A stretch of 64,000 nucleotides of DNA, taken from the NCBI RefSeq assembly GCF_020400605.1, contig NZ_JAINRD010000022.1, forward strand, positions 62,001 through 126,000, given 5' to 3'. Position numbers and translations under genes: made by a program. This DNA is from Streptomyces aculeolatus. GTDB lineage: Bacteria; Actinomycetota; Actinomycetes; Streptomycetales; Streptomycetaceae. Position 1 is the stretch's first letter; each line of letters starts with the position of its first letter. Under the pieces are notes generated by a model. The model saw only the letters and a program-made list of their open reading frames with translations, had not been told where the DNA came from and ran no database searches. Of this stretch, positions 18,086 to 26,939 are shown one piece after another.

Positions 18086-19108
18086 TCAGCGGGCGGGGGC
18101 GGCGAGCGTGACGCCCTCGACGAGCCGGCAGTCCAGCAGCCGGCGGGTGTGCTCCGCCCGGCCGTGCAGCATGCCGGTGAGCAGGTCGACGGCCTGCCGG
18201 CCCATCTCGGTGCGGCGCAGCCGGAAGCCGGTGAAGTCCACCGGCGGGTCCACCGGCGCGGTGGGGTCGCCCAGCGCCAGCATCGACAGATCACGAGGTA
18301 CGTCCAGGCCGCGGGCCGCCGCCGCCTCGTACAGCCCGACGGCGTCGTGCAGGAACTCCACGAACACCGCCGTCACCCCCGCCTCGAGCAGCTCCTCCAG
18401 CTGCTCGGCGGCCGGCTCGCCGCCCGCCCCCAGGTGCGGCGCGCCGGGGCCGGCCGCCTGCCGGAAGCCGGTGAGCCGGTCGGTGGACGACTCCGCCCCC
18501 GCGCCGGGCCCGGCGAACGCCAGCCGCCGGTGCCCCAGCGCCCGCACCCGCTCCACGAGCCGGGCGGTGGCCGAGACGTAGTCGGCGCCGATGTACGGCA
18601 CGGACCCGCCGTCCGCGTCGTCGCGGCGGCCCACGCAGACGAAGGGGTAGCGCTCGGCGACCAGCCGGCTCAGCTCCTCGTGCGGGATCTCGCGGCCGAG
18701 GAGGACGCAGCCGTCCGCCACCCGCAGCCGGTTGTTCTCGTGGAAGATGCGCCGCCGGCCGGCGGTCACCGGCGCGGAGGTGAACAGCAGCAGGTCGCAG
18801 CCGCTGCGCTCGGCGCTCTCCTCGATGCCGCGCAGGAAGGGGTGGTAGAAGTCGGCGCTGGTGCTGGGGAAGACGGGCTCGTAGGTGAAGACCCCCAGGA
18901 TCTGGTTGAGCTGCTTGGTCAGCCGGCGGGCCATGGGGTCGGCCGCGTAGCCCGTCTCGCGGATCACCCGCAGCACCCGGTCGCGGGTCTCGGGGGCGAT
19001 CCGGGCGGCGTCGGGGCGGTCGTTGAGCACGAGTGAGACCGTGGTCTGGCTGACGCCGGCGAGCCGGGCTATGTCGCGCTGGGTGAGCCTGCCGGGGGCT
19101 TCTGGCAT
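18086..19108 (-). CDS. LacI-family transcriptional regulator of the FAD oxidoreductase/ABC operon
   Basis: A ~340-residue LacI/GalR protein. The N-terminal HTH (LTQRDIARLAGVSQTTVSLV) is followed by the hinge region and a periplasmic-binding-like effector domain (~60-340). I use the ATG at 19108; an in-frame GTG at 19126 would add six residues, and neither has a strong ribosome-binding site. It heads the minus-strand operon and two related palindromic sites lie in its upstream region, which suggests autoregulation plus control of the downstream transporter. Confidence 0.88.
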   Translation of the reverse strand: MPEAPGRLTQRDIARLAGVSQTTVSLVLNDRPDAARIAPETRDRVLRVIRETGYAADPMARRLTKQLNQILGVFTYEPVFPSTSADFYHPFLRGIEESAERSGCDLLLFTSAPVTAGRRRIFHENNRLRVADGCVLLGREIPHEELSRLVAERYPFVCVGRRDDADGGSVPYIGADYVSATARLVERVRALGHRRLAFAGPGAGAESSTDRLTGFRQAAGPGAPHLGAGGEPAAEQLEELLEAGVTAVFVEFLHDAVGLYEAAAARGLDVPRDLSMLALGDPTAPVDPPVDFTGFRLRRTEMGRQAVDLLTGMLHGRAEHTRRLLDCRLVEGVTLAAPAR

Positions 19109-19136
19109 GGGAACTCTGGCCCTCACAGTGGGTAGC

Positions 19137-19148
19137 TAATGCGTATTG
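19137..19148 (-). promoter_or_regulatory. Putative LacI operator, proximal copy
   Basis: TAATGCGTATTG, a near-palindrome around the central CG, lies about 10 bases upstream of the earliest possible start of the LacI gene. It matches 10 of 12 positions of the second copy at 19215. Confidence 0.5.
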
Positions 19149-19214
19149 CCTGACTGCTGTGCGAGGAACCTAGGACCGGTCGCGGAAGGCCGTCAAGGGG
19201 TGTTGCGGCAGCGG

Positions 19215-19226
19215 TAATGCGAATTA
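19215..19226 (-). promoter_or_regulatory. Putative LacI operator, distal copy
   Basis: TAATGCGAATTA, 78 bp from the proximal copy. Two such sites flanking the promoter region fit cooperative or looping repression by a LacI-family dimer or tetramer. Confidence 0.5.
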
Positions 19227-19331
19227 GCAGATTACCGGGGAGGGTTGGCGCCCCGATTGCACCAAGTTCTTCCTGTACGCGGTGGAATGCGTGCCGCCGG
19301 GCCGCCGCGGCGGCCGGATAGCATCGACGAC

Positions 19332-20579
19332 ATGCCGGCACCCGCACCCGACGGGCCCGCGCCCGACGCCACCGTCATCCGCTACGGCCGCCCCCGGCTC
19401 GTCGGCGCCGTCGCCCGGCTCGTCCTGCTCACCGCCGCCGCGGTCGCGCTGCTGCTGCTGTCGGCGCAGGTGCCCGACGGCTGGATCCTCGTCGCCCTCG
19501 GCGTCCTCGGCCTGGTCCTCGGACCCGCCACGGCCGTGCGCGGGCTGCGCGAGCGCAGGTGGCGCACCGCGTTCGACGCCACCGGCTTCTGGCTGCTCAA
19601 TGGCAAGGGCGCCGCGGTGGTGCGCTGGGACTCGCTGGAGGCCGTCGGGGTCTACTGGAGCCAGGGCGAGGAGGGCGCGGCCCACGCCACCCTGGAGCTG
19701 TGCCCGGCGCAGGAGATCACCTGGCCGGACCCGGTGCTCCAGCAGATCGTCCGCAAGGCGGAGCCCGTTGAGCCCGGCCGCCCCCGGATGCGCTACCGCC
19801 TCGACATCACCGCCGGCCGCCGCGCCCACGAGGAGGCCGCCGAGCGCTGGGCGCCGGCGCACCTGTGGTTCGGCCCCGTCCGCCAGGAACCCGGCTACGC
19901 CGGGAAGCCGCCGCTGCTCTTCGCCGCCGTCGACGCCCCCGACTCCGTGGTCGCGTTCCGCGGCCGCGGGCACTTCCGCGCCGGGCTGCTGATCCTGCTG
20001 GGGATCGCCCTCGTCGCGGCGGGCGTCGTGCACCTGCTGCTGCCGGCCGGGCGCGACGGCGCGCTCGACACCGTACGCACCGGGGCCGCCGCCCTGCTCG
20101 CCGCGGCCGCCGCCGCGCTGCTCGTCCGCCTCTTCGGCCGCATCCTGCCCAAGCGCAGGCGGGTCGTGACCGTGGCCGCCGCGGGCGTGCTCTGCAACCA
20201 CGGCGACGGCTCGCCGCCCGCGCTCATCCCGTGGGAGACGCTCGCCGCCGTCGGCATCCACCGCTACGGGACCGAGTGGACGCTGGAGCTGTGCCCCCGC
20301 GAGGAGGTCGACCGCGACGACCCCGCCCTGTGGCTCTTCGTCCGCGACGAGCAGCCGCACCGCCCCGGACTGCCCCGGCTGCGCTACCGCTTCGACATCC
20401 ATCCGGCCGAGGCCCGGCACGCCGTGGCCGCCGCGTGCCGGCGCCGGGTGCCGCGGCTCTGGTACGGCGGCCACGGCCACCACGGCGACGCGGGCGCGCC
20501 CGACCGCAAGGGCCACCGGCGCAGGCTACGGGCCTCACGCGAAGGGCACGGGCCCGCGGTGGGCCAGCGCGACGGCTGA
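19332..20579 (+). CDS. Membrane protein with internally duplicated halves (PH-like domains)
   Basis: A 415-residue protein of unknown function. Each half has a hydrophobic hairpin followed by a soluble ~110-residue domain. First half: helices at ~22-70, then FWLLNGKGAAVVRWDSLEAV, LELCPAQE and RMRYRLDI. Second half: helices at ~215-270, then ALIPWETLAAVGIHR, LELCPREE and RLRYRFDI. The paired W-(D/E)-(S/T)-L-(E/A)-A-V-G and LELCP motifs show an internal duplication; the soluble domains resemble bacterial PH-like domains. A TAGCAT element at 19317-19322 close to the ATG and the lack of a Shine-Dalgarno suggest a leaderless transcript. The 3' end overlaps the convergent propeller gene by 45 bp. 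Confidence 0.7.
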   Translation: MPAPAPDGPAPDATVIRYGRPRLVGAVARLVLLTAAAVALLLLSAQVPDGWILVALGVLGLVLGPATAVRGLRERRWRTAFDATGFWLLNGKGAAVVRWDSLEAVGVYWSQGEEGAAHATLELCPAQEITWPDPVLQQIVRKAEPVEPGRPRMRYRLDITAGRRAHEEAAERWAPAHLWFGPVRQEPGYAGKPPLLFAAVDAPDSVVAFRGRGHFRAGLLILLGIALVAAGVVHLLLPAGRDGALDTVRTGAAALLAAAAAALLVRLFGRILPKRRRVVTVAAAGVLCNHGDGSPPALIPWETLAAVGIHRYGTEWTLELCPREEVDRDDPALWLFVRDEQPHRPGLPRLRYRFDIHPAEARHAVAAACRRRVPRLWYGGHGHHGDAGAPDRKGHRRRLRASREGHGPAVGQRDG

Positions 20580-21776
20580 CCCGCCCGCCGCCGACCCGGG
20601 CGCCGCGATCTCCACCGGCTCGTGCCAACTCCCGTCCCGCCGCGTCCACATGGCCCGCACCGCGCCGTCCGCACCGGCGAACACCGCCTCCAGCCGGTCC
20701 GCCGCCCTGAGGGTGAGGCCGATCGCCGTGCCCGGCGCGCACGTGCCCGGCGGGGCGGCGGCCACCGGCCCGCGCCAGCCCGGCTCGCCGGCCGCGGACA
20801 GCGCCAGCACCGAGCCGTCGGCGCCGGCGACCACCGCGTCCAGCCGCTCCGCGGACTTGCCGTACGCGAGCGCCACCGGCGAGCCCGGTGCGCAGCCGCC
20901 CGCGGGCGCGACGGCCCCGGCCGCGGTCCACGGCCCGCCGCCGTCGGCGCGCAGCACCCGCACCGAGCCGTCGGCTCCGGTGAACAGGGCGGTCAGCCGG
21001 CCCGCGTCCTCCTGGGACGCGAGCGCCACCGCCGTGCCCGGCGCACAGGTGCCGGGCGGGGCGAGGACGACGGGCCCGTGCCACGGGTGGTCGACGTCCG
21101 CCCACAGCGCCTGTACGGACCCGTCCCCGGCGGCGTACACCGCCTCCAGCCGCTCGGCCGGCCCGCGGCGGCCCAGCCCGACCGGCGCGCCCGGCACGCA
21201 CGTCCCGGGCGGGGTGAGGGCCGCGGGCCCGTTCCACCGCCCGTCGTCCCCCGACCACAGCGTCAGCACCGCGCCGTCGGCTCCGGTGCACAGCACGTCC
21301 AACTGGTCCCTGGTCCGCTGGTGCGCGAGCGTGACCGCGGCGCCCGGCGTACAGGTCCCGGTCGGCGCGGCGGCCACGGAGCCGTGCCAGCCGCAGCCCG
21401 GCACGTACCGCATGACCTGAATCGACCCGTCGGCGCCCGTGTACGCGGCGTCCAGGCGGCCGGCGGAGGGTCCGTGGGCCAGCCCGACCGGCGCGCCGGG
21501 CCGGCAGCTTCCCGCGGGCGTGACGACGGCGGGGCCGCGCCACGGACCGCCGTCCGCGGCGACGACGGAACGCACCGTTCCGTCGGGGCCGGTGAAGAGC
21601 GCACGCGCCTCGGCGAGGGCGTCGGACTGCGGCATCGTGGCCTCCGGATCAGAAGCCGCCGGCTCCGTTGGGAGCGCGACGACCAGGGGCGGACCGGACC
21701 ACGTGTCGACGGCAATCGTGCCGCACGGCGGTGCGTCCGGAAACGCGGAACCGCTGTCGTGTCGGAAGTGCGTCAC
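20535..21776 (-). CDS. Seven-repeat beta-propeller protein, lectin-like
   Basis: A 413-residue protein made almost wholly of seven ~53-residue repeats. Each has a GADGSV-type strand (GPDG, GADG, GADG, AGDG, GADG, GADG, GADG), an aromatic W(R/H/N)GP element, a PPGTCxPG turn and a (V/I)xLA strand followed by RL(D/E)A. One conserved Cys per repeat is unusual. The pattern fits a seven-bladed propeller of the PLL/fucolectin or sialidase-like type. No signal peptide is obvious. The GTG start is supported by AAGGGA six bases upstream. It is divergent from the flavoprotein gene at 21993 and overlaps the convergent membrane protein at its 3' end. Sugar binding is inference. Confidence 0.72.
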   Translation of the reverse strand: MTHFRHDSGSAFPDAPPCGTIAVDTWSGPPLVVALPTEPAASDPEATMPQSDALAEARALFTGPDGTVRSVVAADGGPWRGPAVVTPAGSCRPGAPVGLAHGPSAGRLDAAYTGADGSIQVMRYVPGCGWHGSVAAAPTGTCTPGAAVTLAHQRTRDQLDVLCTGADGAVLTLWSGDDGRWNGPAALTPPGTCVPGAPVGLGRRGPAERLEAVYAAGDGSVQALWADVDHPWHGPVVLAPPGTCAPGTAVALASQEDAGRLTALFTGADGSVRVLRADGGGPWTAAGAVAPAGGCAPGSPVALAYGKSAERLDAVVAGADGSVLALSAAGEPGWRGPVAAAPPGTCAPGTAIGLTLRAADRLEAVFAGADGAVRAMWTRRDGSWHEPVEIAAPGSAAGGSAVALAHRGPVPFA

Positions 21777-21992
21777 GTCGTCCCTTCAGCCGGCACGGAG
21801 CGGGCACCGCGTTGTGCCCTTGTTGGTAACACCCTGCACGTCGGCCGTCGATCGTCGATTGAGGCTATGTGGAGCCGCCGCCTCCCGGCCGCTGTCAAGA
21901 CCACGGAAACGCCTGAAGGGGTGATCACGTGGGGGGAATTCAGGCCATCATGGGGCCGGATTCGGCCCCGAGCCGCAGGGAAGGAGGGGCGT

Positions 21993-23624
21993 ATGACGCG
22001 ATCCTGGTGGGGCTGGGGCAACGTCGAGGACGCGGTCCGGGGCCCCGAACTCGCCGCGCTCCTCGACCGGGTGCGGCTGCTGTCGGCCGCCGAGCCGGAG
22101 GACCACCCGCCGCCGCCCGCCGCCTCCCTCGCCCTGCGCCCGCCCCGGGCGAAGCCGCCGGCCTCGCTGGCCGGCCTCTGCTCCGCGGACCCCGCCGACC
22201 GCGCCGCGCACACCCACGGCAAGGCGTTCCGCGACGTCGTACGCAACCTGCACGGCGACCTGCGCCACCCGCCGGACCTCGTCGCCCGCCCGCGCGACGA
22301 ACGCGACGTCGCCGACCTGCTGGACTGGTGCACCGGCGCCGGCGTCGCCGCCATCCCCTACGGCGGGGGCAGTTCGGTGGTCGGCGGCGTCGAGCCGCGC
22401 CTGGCGGACGGGCGCCCGGCGGTCACCCTCGACCTGGAGCGGCTGGACGCGGTGCCGGAGGTCGACGCGACGAGCCGCGCGGCCCGTATCCAGGCGGGCG
22501 TGTACGGGCCGCGGCTGGCGGCGCAACTGCGGCCGCACGGGCTGGCGTTGCGGCACTTCCCGCAGTCCTTCGAGTTCTCCACGCTCGGCGGCTGGCTGGC
22601 CACCCGCGCCGGCGGCCACTACGCCACCCTGTACACCCACATCGACGATCTGGTGGAGTCCCTGCGGGTGGTCTCGCCGGCCGGCACCGGGGAGTCCCGG
22701 CGGCTGCCCGGCTCGGGCGCGGGCCCGTCGCCGGACCGGCTGTTCCTCGGCAGCGAAGGCGCGCTCGGGGTGATCACGGAGGCGTGGCTGCGGGTGCAGG
22801 TGCGCCCGCGGTGGCGGGCGCGGGCGTCGGTGCGCTTCGGGGAGTTCGCCGCGGCGGTGGCGGCCACCCGGGCGGTCGCGCAGAGCGGGCTGCACCCCGC
22901 GGCCTGCCGGCTGCTCGACCCGGCGGAGGCGCTGGTCAACACAGGGGTGAGCGTCGGCGGGGGAGTGCTGGTGCTGGGCTTCGAGTCGGCGGACCACCCG
23001 GTCGGCGACCGGCTCGCGCGGGCGCTGGAGCTGTGCCGCGACCACGGCGGCGCCCCGGACGCACCGGAGGAGCGGGACGGGGGCGCGGGCGGCAGCGAGG
23101 GCGGGGACGCGGCCGACGGCGGTGCCGGTGGCGGCAGTGGTGCCGGGGCGGCCTGGCGGTCGGCGTTCCTGCGGATGCCGTACCAGCGCGACGCGCTCGC
23201 CCGCCACTCCATGATCGCCGAGACCTTCGAGACGGCGTGCACCTGGGACGCCTTCGACGCGCTGCACCACGCCGTGACCGACGCCGCGCACCGCGCCGTC
23301 CGCGCGGCCACCGGGGCCACGGGCGTGGTCACCTGCCGCTTCACGCACGTCTACCCCGACGGCCCCGCGCCGTACTTCGGTGTCATCGCGCCCGGCCGCT
23401 GGGGCAGCACCGTCGCGCAGTGGGACGACATCAAGGCCGCTGTCTCGGAGGCGATCGCGGCGCACGGCGGCACGATCACGCACCACCACGCGGTGGGCCG
23501 CGACCACCGGCCGTGGTACGACCGGCAGCGCCCCGCCCCCTTCGCCGCGGCGCTCGCCGCCGCGAAGTCGGCGCTCGACCCGGCCGGCATCCTCAACCCC
23601 GGGGTGCTCGTCCCCGAGCGGTGA
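21993..23624 (+). CDS. FAD-binding oxidase, alkyldihydroxyacetonephosphate synthase-like
   Basis: A 543-residue VAO/PCMH-type flavoprotein. The FAD-binding half (~75-290) includes VVRNLHGDLRHPPDLVARP, IPYGGGSSVVGGVEP and the FEFSTLGGWLATRAGGHY segment typical of the alkyl-DHAP synthase clade. The cap half ends with ITHHHAVGRDHRPWY and the conserved C-terminal KSALDPAGILNPGVL. Plasmalogen-type ether lipid synthesis is the known role of eukaryotic homologues; the bacterial homologues are mostly of unknown substrate. The insert at ~355-385 is a low-complexity Gly/Asp/Ala stretch. AAGGAGG precedes the ATG. It stands alone, followed by a terminator. Confidence 0.82.
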   Translation: MTRSWWGWGNVEDAVRGPELAALLDRVRLLSAAEPEDHPPPPAASLALRPPRAKPPASLAGLCSADPADRAAHTHGKAFRDVVRNLHGDLRHPPDLVARPRDERDVADLLDWCTGAGVAAIPYGGGSSVVGGVEPRLADGRPAVTLDLERLDAVPEVDATSRAARIQAGVYGPRLAAQLRPHGLALRHFPQSFEFSTLGGWLATRAGGHYATLYTHIDDLVESLRVVSPAGTGESRRLPGSGAGPSPDRLFLGSEGALGVITEAWLRVQVRPRWRARASVRFGEFAAAVAATRAVAQSGLHPAACRLLDPAEALVNTGVSVGGGVLVLGFESADHPVGDRLARALELCRDHGGAPDAPEERDGGAGGSEGGDAADGGAGGGSGAGAAWRSAFLRMPYQRDALARHSMIAETFETACTWDAFDALHHAVTDAAHRAVRAATGATGVVTCRFTHVYPDGPAPYFGVIAPGRWGSTVAQWDDIKAAVSEAIAAHGGTITHHHAVGRDHRPWYDRQRPAPFAAALAAAKSALDPAGILNPGVLVPER

Positions 23625-23630
23625 CGCGCG

Positions 23631-23655
23631 CGGGGCCGGCCGCCGGCCGGCCCCG
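23631..23655. terminator. Hairpin between convergent genes
   Basis: An 11-bp perfect stem, CGGGGCCGGCC (23631-23641) with GGCCGGCCCCG (23645-23655), and a 3-base loop. It can serve both the flavoprotein gene and the coiled-coil protein gene. Confidence 0.6.
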
Positions 23656-23666
23656 CGGCGGGGGCG

Positions 23667-24776
23667 CTACTGCCCGGGCTGCCGGTCGCCGGGCTGCTGC
23701 GCGGGCTGCGGCGGCACCGGCGGCGGCCGGTGCTGCGGCTGCTGGGGCACGGCCGGCCGGGGCGGGGCCGCCTGGGGCGCCTGCTGCTGGTCCTGCCGCA
23801 CCTGCCGGTCCGCCTGCTGTACCTGCTGCTGCGGCTCCTGGCCCTGCCGGTCCTGTGCCTGCTGCGGCTGCCGGTCCTGCGGCTGCCCGTGCCTGCGCCG
23901 GGCCGGGTCCGCGATGGCGACCACCGACTGCTGCGCCTCGGCCAGCCGCGTACGGGCCTCCTCGATGCGCCTGGCGTAGCGTTCCTGCTCCACCGCGGCC
24001 CGGATCTCGATCCGCTCCGCCGCCTGCCAGGCCCGGTCGCGCAGGTCCGCCGCCTCCAGCTCCGCCTCGCGCAGCAGCCCGGTCGCGTACTTCGCGTTGC
24101 CGTCGCGCCGCCGCAGGTACTCCGAGCGCACGGCCTCCGCCTGCCGCTCGGCCGCGCCCAGCGCGTCCTCCAGCTCCTGCAGCCGCGCCCCGGCCTCGCC
24201 GTCGAGCTTCCCCTCGCGCTCGGCCTGCGCCGCCTGCTGCGCGCCGATGTGCGCGGCGGCCTCCAGCGTCACCTGCTGCGCGCGCTGGCGGGCCTCCTCG
24301 CGGGTGCCGTCCGCGTGCCGCTGCGCCTCCGCGACGATCTGCCCCGCCGTCTCGTGCGCCTGCTTGATCCGCTGCCGGGCCCGCTGCTCGGCGTCGGCCC
24401 GTATGCGCTCGGCGAGCCGCTCCGACTCCTTGCCGCGCTCCGTCGTGGCGGCGCGGGCGGCCTCCTTCAGCTCCCGGCACTCCTCCGCGGCCCGGGCGAG
24501 CACCCGGTCCGCCTCGGCCTTGGCGTCCAGAAAGAGCTTGCGGGCGGTCTCGCCGAGCGACTCGTACGTCTGCGGGCCCAGCGCGGCGGCCTGTTCGAGG
24601 AGCTGCGCCAGATGCCGCCCGCTCGCCTCCACCCGCGCTTCCAGGTCTCTGGCATGGCGTACGGCGGCCTCCCGCTCGGCGAGCAGGTCGCCGACGACGC
24701 GGTCGACCTGCTGCGGCGAGTAGCCGCGGCTCCTGGTGGCCATCATGAAATCGCCGGGTTGCATCATCTCGCCCAT
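23667..24776 (-). CDS. Coiled-coil cytoskeletal-type protein (FilP/DivIVA-like)
   Basis: A 369-residue protein. Residues ~13-45 (RSRGYSPQQVDRVVGDLLAE) resemble the N-terminal membrane-curvature region of DivIVA-like proteins. Residues ~30-285 are almost continuous Ala/Glu/Arg/Gln-rich coiled coil without prolines, as in the Streptomyces FilP/Scy 'cellulose-binding' group. The last ~85 residues are a Gln/Pro-rich tail that is probably disordered. A role in polar growth or as a filament former is inferred from architecture only. It is monocistronic and convergent with the flavoprotein gene. Confidence 0.75.
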   Translation of the reverse strand: MGEMMQPGDFMMATRSRGYSPQQVDRVVGDLLAEREAAVRHARDLEARVEASGRHLAQLLEQAAALGPQTYESLGETARKLFLDAKAEADRVLARAAEECRELKEAARAATTERGKESERLAERIRADAEQRARQRIKQAHETAGQIVAEAQRHADGTREEARQRAQQVTLEAAAHIGAQQAAQAEREGKLDGEAGARLQELEDALGAAERQAEAVRSEYLRRRDGNAKYATGLLREAELEAADLRDRAWQAAERIEIRAAVEQERYARRIEEARTRLAEAQQSVVAIADPARRRHGQPQDRQPQQAQDRQGQEPQQQVQQADRQVRQDQQQAPQAAPPRPAVPQQPQHRPPPVPPQPAQQPGDRQPGQ

Positions 24777-24917
24777 CGTGCCCTGTCGTCTCGGCTACGC
24801 ACTTCACCCCATGATGCTGCATCCGCGACCCCGGACCGGTGGCCGGTCCCCCGGGGCCGCAGGCGGGTAGCGTGGCGTCGCCGGCGCGCGGGCGCAAGTC
24901 CCGTGGCAGAGACGGGT

Positions 24918-24961
24918 GGCGGCGGCCCCCGGGCGCCGTCGGGCACCCGGGGGCCGCCGCC
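24918..24961 (-). terminator. Strong hairpin after the GH16 gene
   Basis: A 16-bp perfect stem (24918-24933 against 24946-24961) with a 12-base loop, starting 17 bases past the GH16 stop codon. The remaining bases of the 24777-24977 gap are upstream of the coiled-coil gene and show no other clear feature. Confidence 0.7.
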
Positions 24962-24977
24962 GTCCCCCTCGGGCAGG

Positions 24978-26879
24978 TCAGCTCTTCTGTTCGACCCTCA
25001 CCCAGTCGATCTCGGCCTGGACGCCGCCGCGCGCGATCTTGTCGACGCTGGTCTGCGGCAGCCCCCAGTAGGGCTCGGTCACCTTGTTCCAGCCCGCGGG
25101 GTAGGCGCCGCCGAGGGCCAGGTTGAGGATGACGTACTGGTGGTGGTCGAAGACCCACTGCCCGCGGGTGGACTCCAGCTTGTTGCGGGTCGTCTCCTGC
25201 ACCAGCCGGTCGTCGACGTAGAACCGCATCGCCGCCGGCGTCCACTCCACCGCGTAGTCGTGCCACTGGTCCGCCCGGCCGCCGCCCGGGAACGTCTGGC
25301 TGGCGCCGATGTTGCCGCCGCCCGAGTAACCGGGGCCGTGCAGGCCGGAGCTGGTCCAGTCCGGGTAGCCGATGTTCTCCAGGATGTCGGTTTCGCCGGA
25401 GTTGGGCCAGGAGACGTCGGGGTTGTCCACGTCACTGCCGAGCAGCCAGAACGCGGGCCAGAAGCCCTCGCCGTCCGGTACCCGGATCCGGGCGCTCACC
25501 TTGCCGTAGGTGAAGTCGTGCTTGGTGTAGGTGTCGATCCGCCCGGAGGTGAAGTCGTACGTGCCGCCCCCTGCCTGCGTGCAGCCCTTGCAGTACCTGG
25601 CCTCCAGCTCCAGGACGCCGTTCTCGGTGCGGATGTTGTCCGGGCTGTCGGCGTACGCCTGCGCCTCGCCGTTGACCGAGCCCATCTCCTGGCCGGTGCG
25701 CACCACCCGCCACTTCGACCGGTCGAGTCCGGCACCGGTGAAGTCGTCGAAGAACGTCGTCCGGTACGTCCCGCCCTGCTCGCCCGGCAGCGCCGGGTAG
25801 GCGGCCCGGTCGCTGCCGCCGGTGCCCCAGACCTGCACCTCGTAGAGCGAATAGCCGAACTGGGCGGTCTGCGGCGCCGGGTTGTAGAAGGAGCGGCGCT
25901 CCTTGCCCAGGATGCGGACGTAGCGGCCGGTGGCGGGGGAGCCGAGGGTGATCGTGTCGTGGATGCCGGCGGCCTCGCCCGGGGGCTTGACGTCCGCGCG
26001 GCGCTGCCCGACCTCCTGGGCGGAGGGGCGGTGGACGGTGCGCCAGTTCCGGTTGTCGTCCGAGACCTGGACCTCGTAGTCGACGGCGTAGGCGGCCTCC
26101 CAGTACAGGTCCAGGCCCTGGATGGTGGAGGCGGCGCCGAGGTCGACGGCGAGCCAGCGGTTCTGGTGCCAGTCGCTGGCCCAGCGGGTGCTGTCGCCGC
26201 GCAGGTCCGCCGGCCAGCCGCCGTCGGTGGCGAAGGACGGGGCGTTGCCGGCGTGCTGGTAGCGGTCGGCGTAGACGGGGTGGTTGAGCGCGAGGTTGGC
26301 GCGCTGGGCGGCGGCGGGGGCGGGCTCGCCGCCGAAGACCTGGAAGCTGTCGAGCCGGTAGGCGCCGGCGGCGCGCTCGATGCCGCGGACGCGGACGTAG
26401 CGGCCGGTGACCTCCTGGGGGTAGGTGTGCGCGGTGACGGCGCCGGCGGCACCGGCGGTCTCGGTGTAGAACGGCCGCCAGTCCGTGCCGTCGGCGGAGA
26501 CCTCCACGGCGTACCGCCTGCCGAACGCCGTGTCGTCCCAGTCGAGTACGGCGCGGTGGACGCGGATCGAGGCGCCGAGGTCGACGGCGATCCAGGCGGC
26601 GTCGGCCGCGTCGCTGGTCCAGCCGGTGCCGCCGTTGCCGTCGAACGCGGCGCCGGGGCTGCCGCCGGTGGTGCCGGAGGCCGTGACGGCGGCGGGGTCG
26701 GCCGCGTACGCCGCGGCGGCGCGATCGGTGTCCCAGGCCGCCGCGGCGGCGGTGCCCGGCCCGTCCGGCACGGCGGCGTGACCGGCGCCGGCGGGGCCGG
26801 CGAAGCCGCTGAGCAGCGCGAGGGCGACGGCAGGCGCCAGGACGGCGAGGAAGGTGCGTCTGCGGGTGGGGGAGTGCAT
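24978..26879 (-). CDS. Secreted GH16 beta-glucanase with two discoidin (CBM32-type) domains
   Basis: A 633-residue exported enzyme. The signal peptide covers ~1-33 (RRRTFLAVLAPAVALALLSG). Two F5/8-type discoidin domains follow (~55-190 and ~200-360), each with WIAVDLG or WLAVDLG and YVRVRG or YVRILGKE strands. The GH16 jelly-roll occupies ~375-633, with the family catalytic motif ExDxxE as ETDILE: E496 nucleophile, D498, E501 acid/base. The family cleaves beta-1,3 or beta-1,3/1,4-glucans; laminarin-type beta-1,3-glucan is the likely substrate given the GH55 gene nearby. The ATG at 26879 is preceded by GGAGAG. The upstream GAGAGAGCGCTCTCTC palindrome ties it to the LacI regulator encoded divergently. 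Confidence 0.9.
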   Translation of the reverse strand: MHSPTRRRTFLAVLAPAVALALLSGFAGPAGAGHAAVPDGPGTAAAAAWDTDRAAAAYAADPAAVTASGTTGGSPGAAFDGNGGTGWTSDAADAAWIAVDLGASIRVHRAVLDWDDTAFGRRYAVEVSADGTDWRPFYTETAGAAGAVTAHTYPQEVTGRYVRVRGIERAAGAYRLDSFQVFGGEPAPAAAQRANLALNHPVYADRYQHAGNAPSFATDGGWPADLRGDSTRWASDWHQNRWLAVDLGAASTIQGLDLYWEAAYAVDYEVQVSDDNRNWRTVHRPSAQEVGQRRADVKPPGEAAGIHDTITLGSPATGRYVRILGKERRSFYNPAPQTAQFGYSLYEVQVWGTGGSDRAAYPALPGEQGGTYRTTFFDDFTGAGLDRSKWRVVRTGQEMGSVNGEAQAYADSPDNIRTENGVLELEARYCKGCTQAGGGTYDFTSGRIDTYTKHDFTYGKVSARIRVPDGEGFWPAFWLLGSDVDNPDVSWPNSGETDILENIGYPDWTSSGLHGPGYSGGGNIGASQTFPGGGRADQWHDYAVEWTPAAMRFYVDDRLVQETTRNKLESTRGQWVFDHHQYVILNLALGGAYPAGWNKVTEPYWGLPQTSVDKIARGGVQAEIDWVRVEQKS

Positions 26880-26939
26880 CGTGGCTCTCCTCAGGTGGGG
26901 GCTGCGTTGCCTGGCATGGTGCTGCGGGTTCACGAGCCG

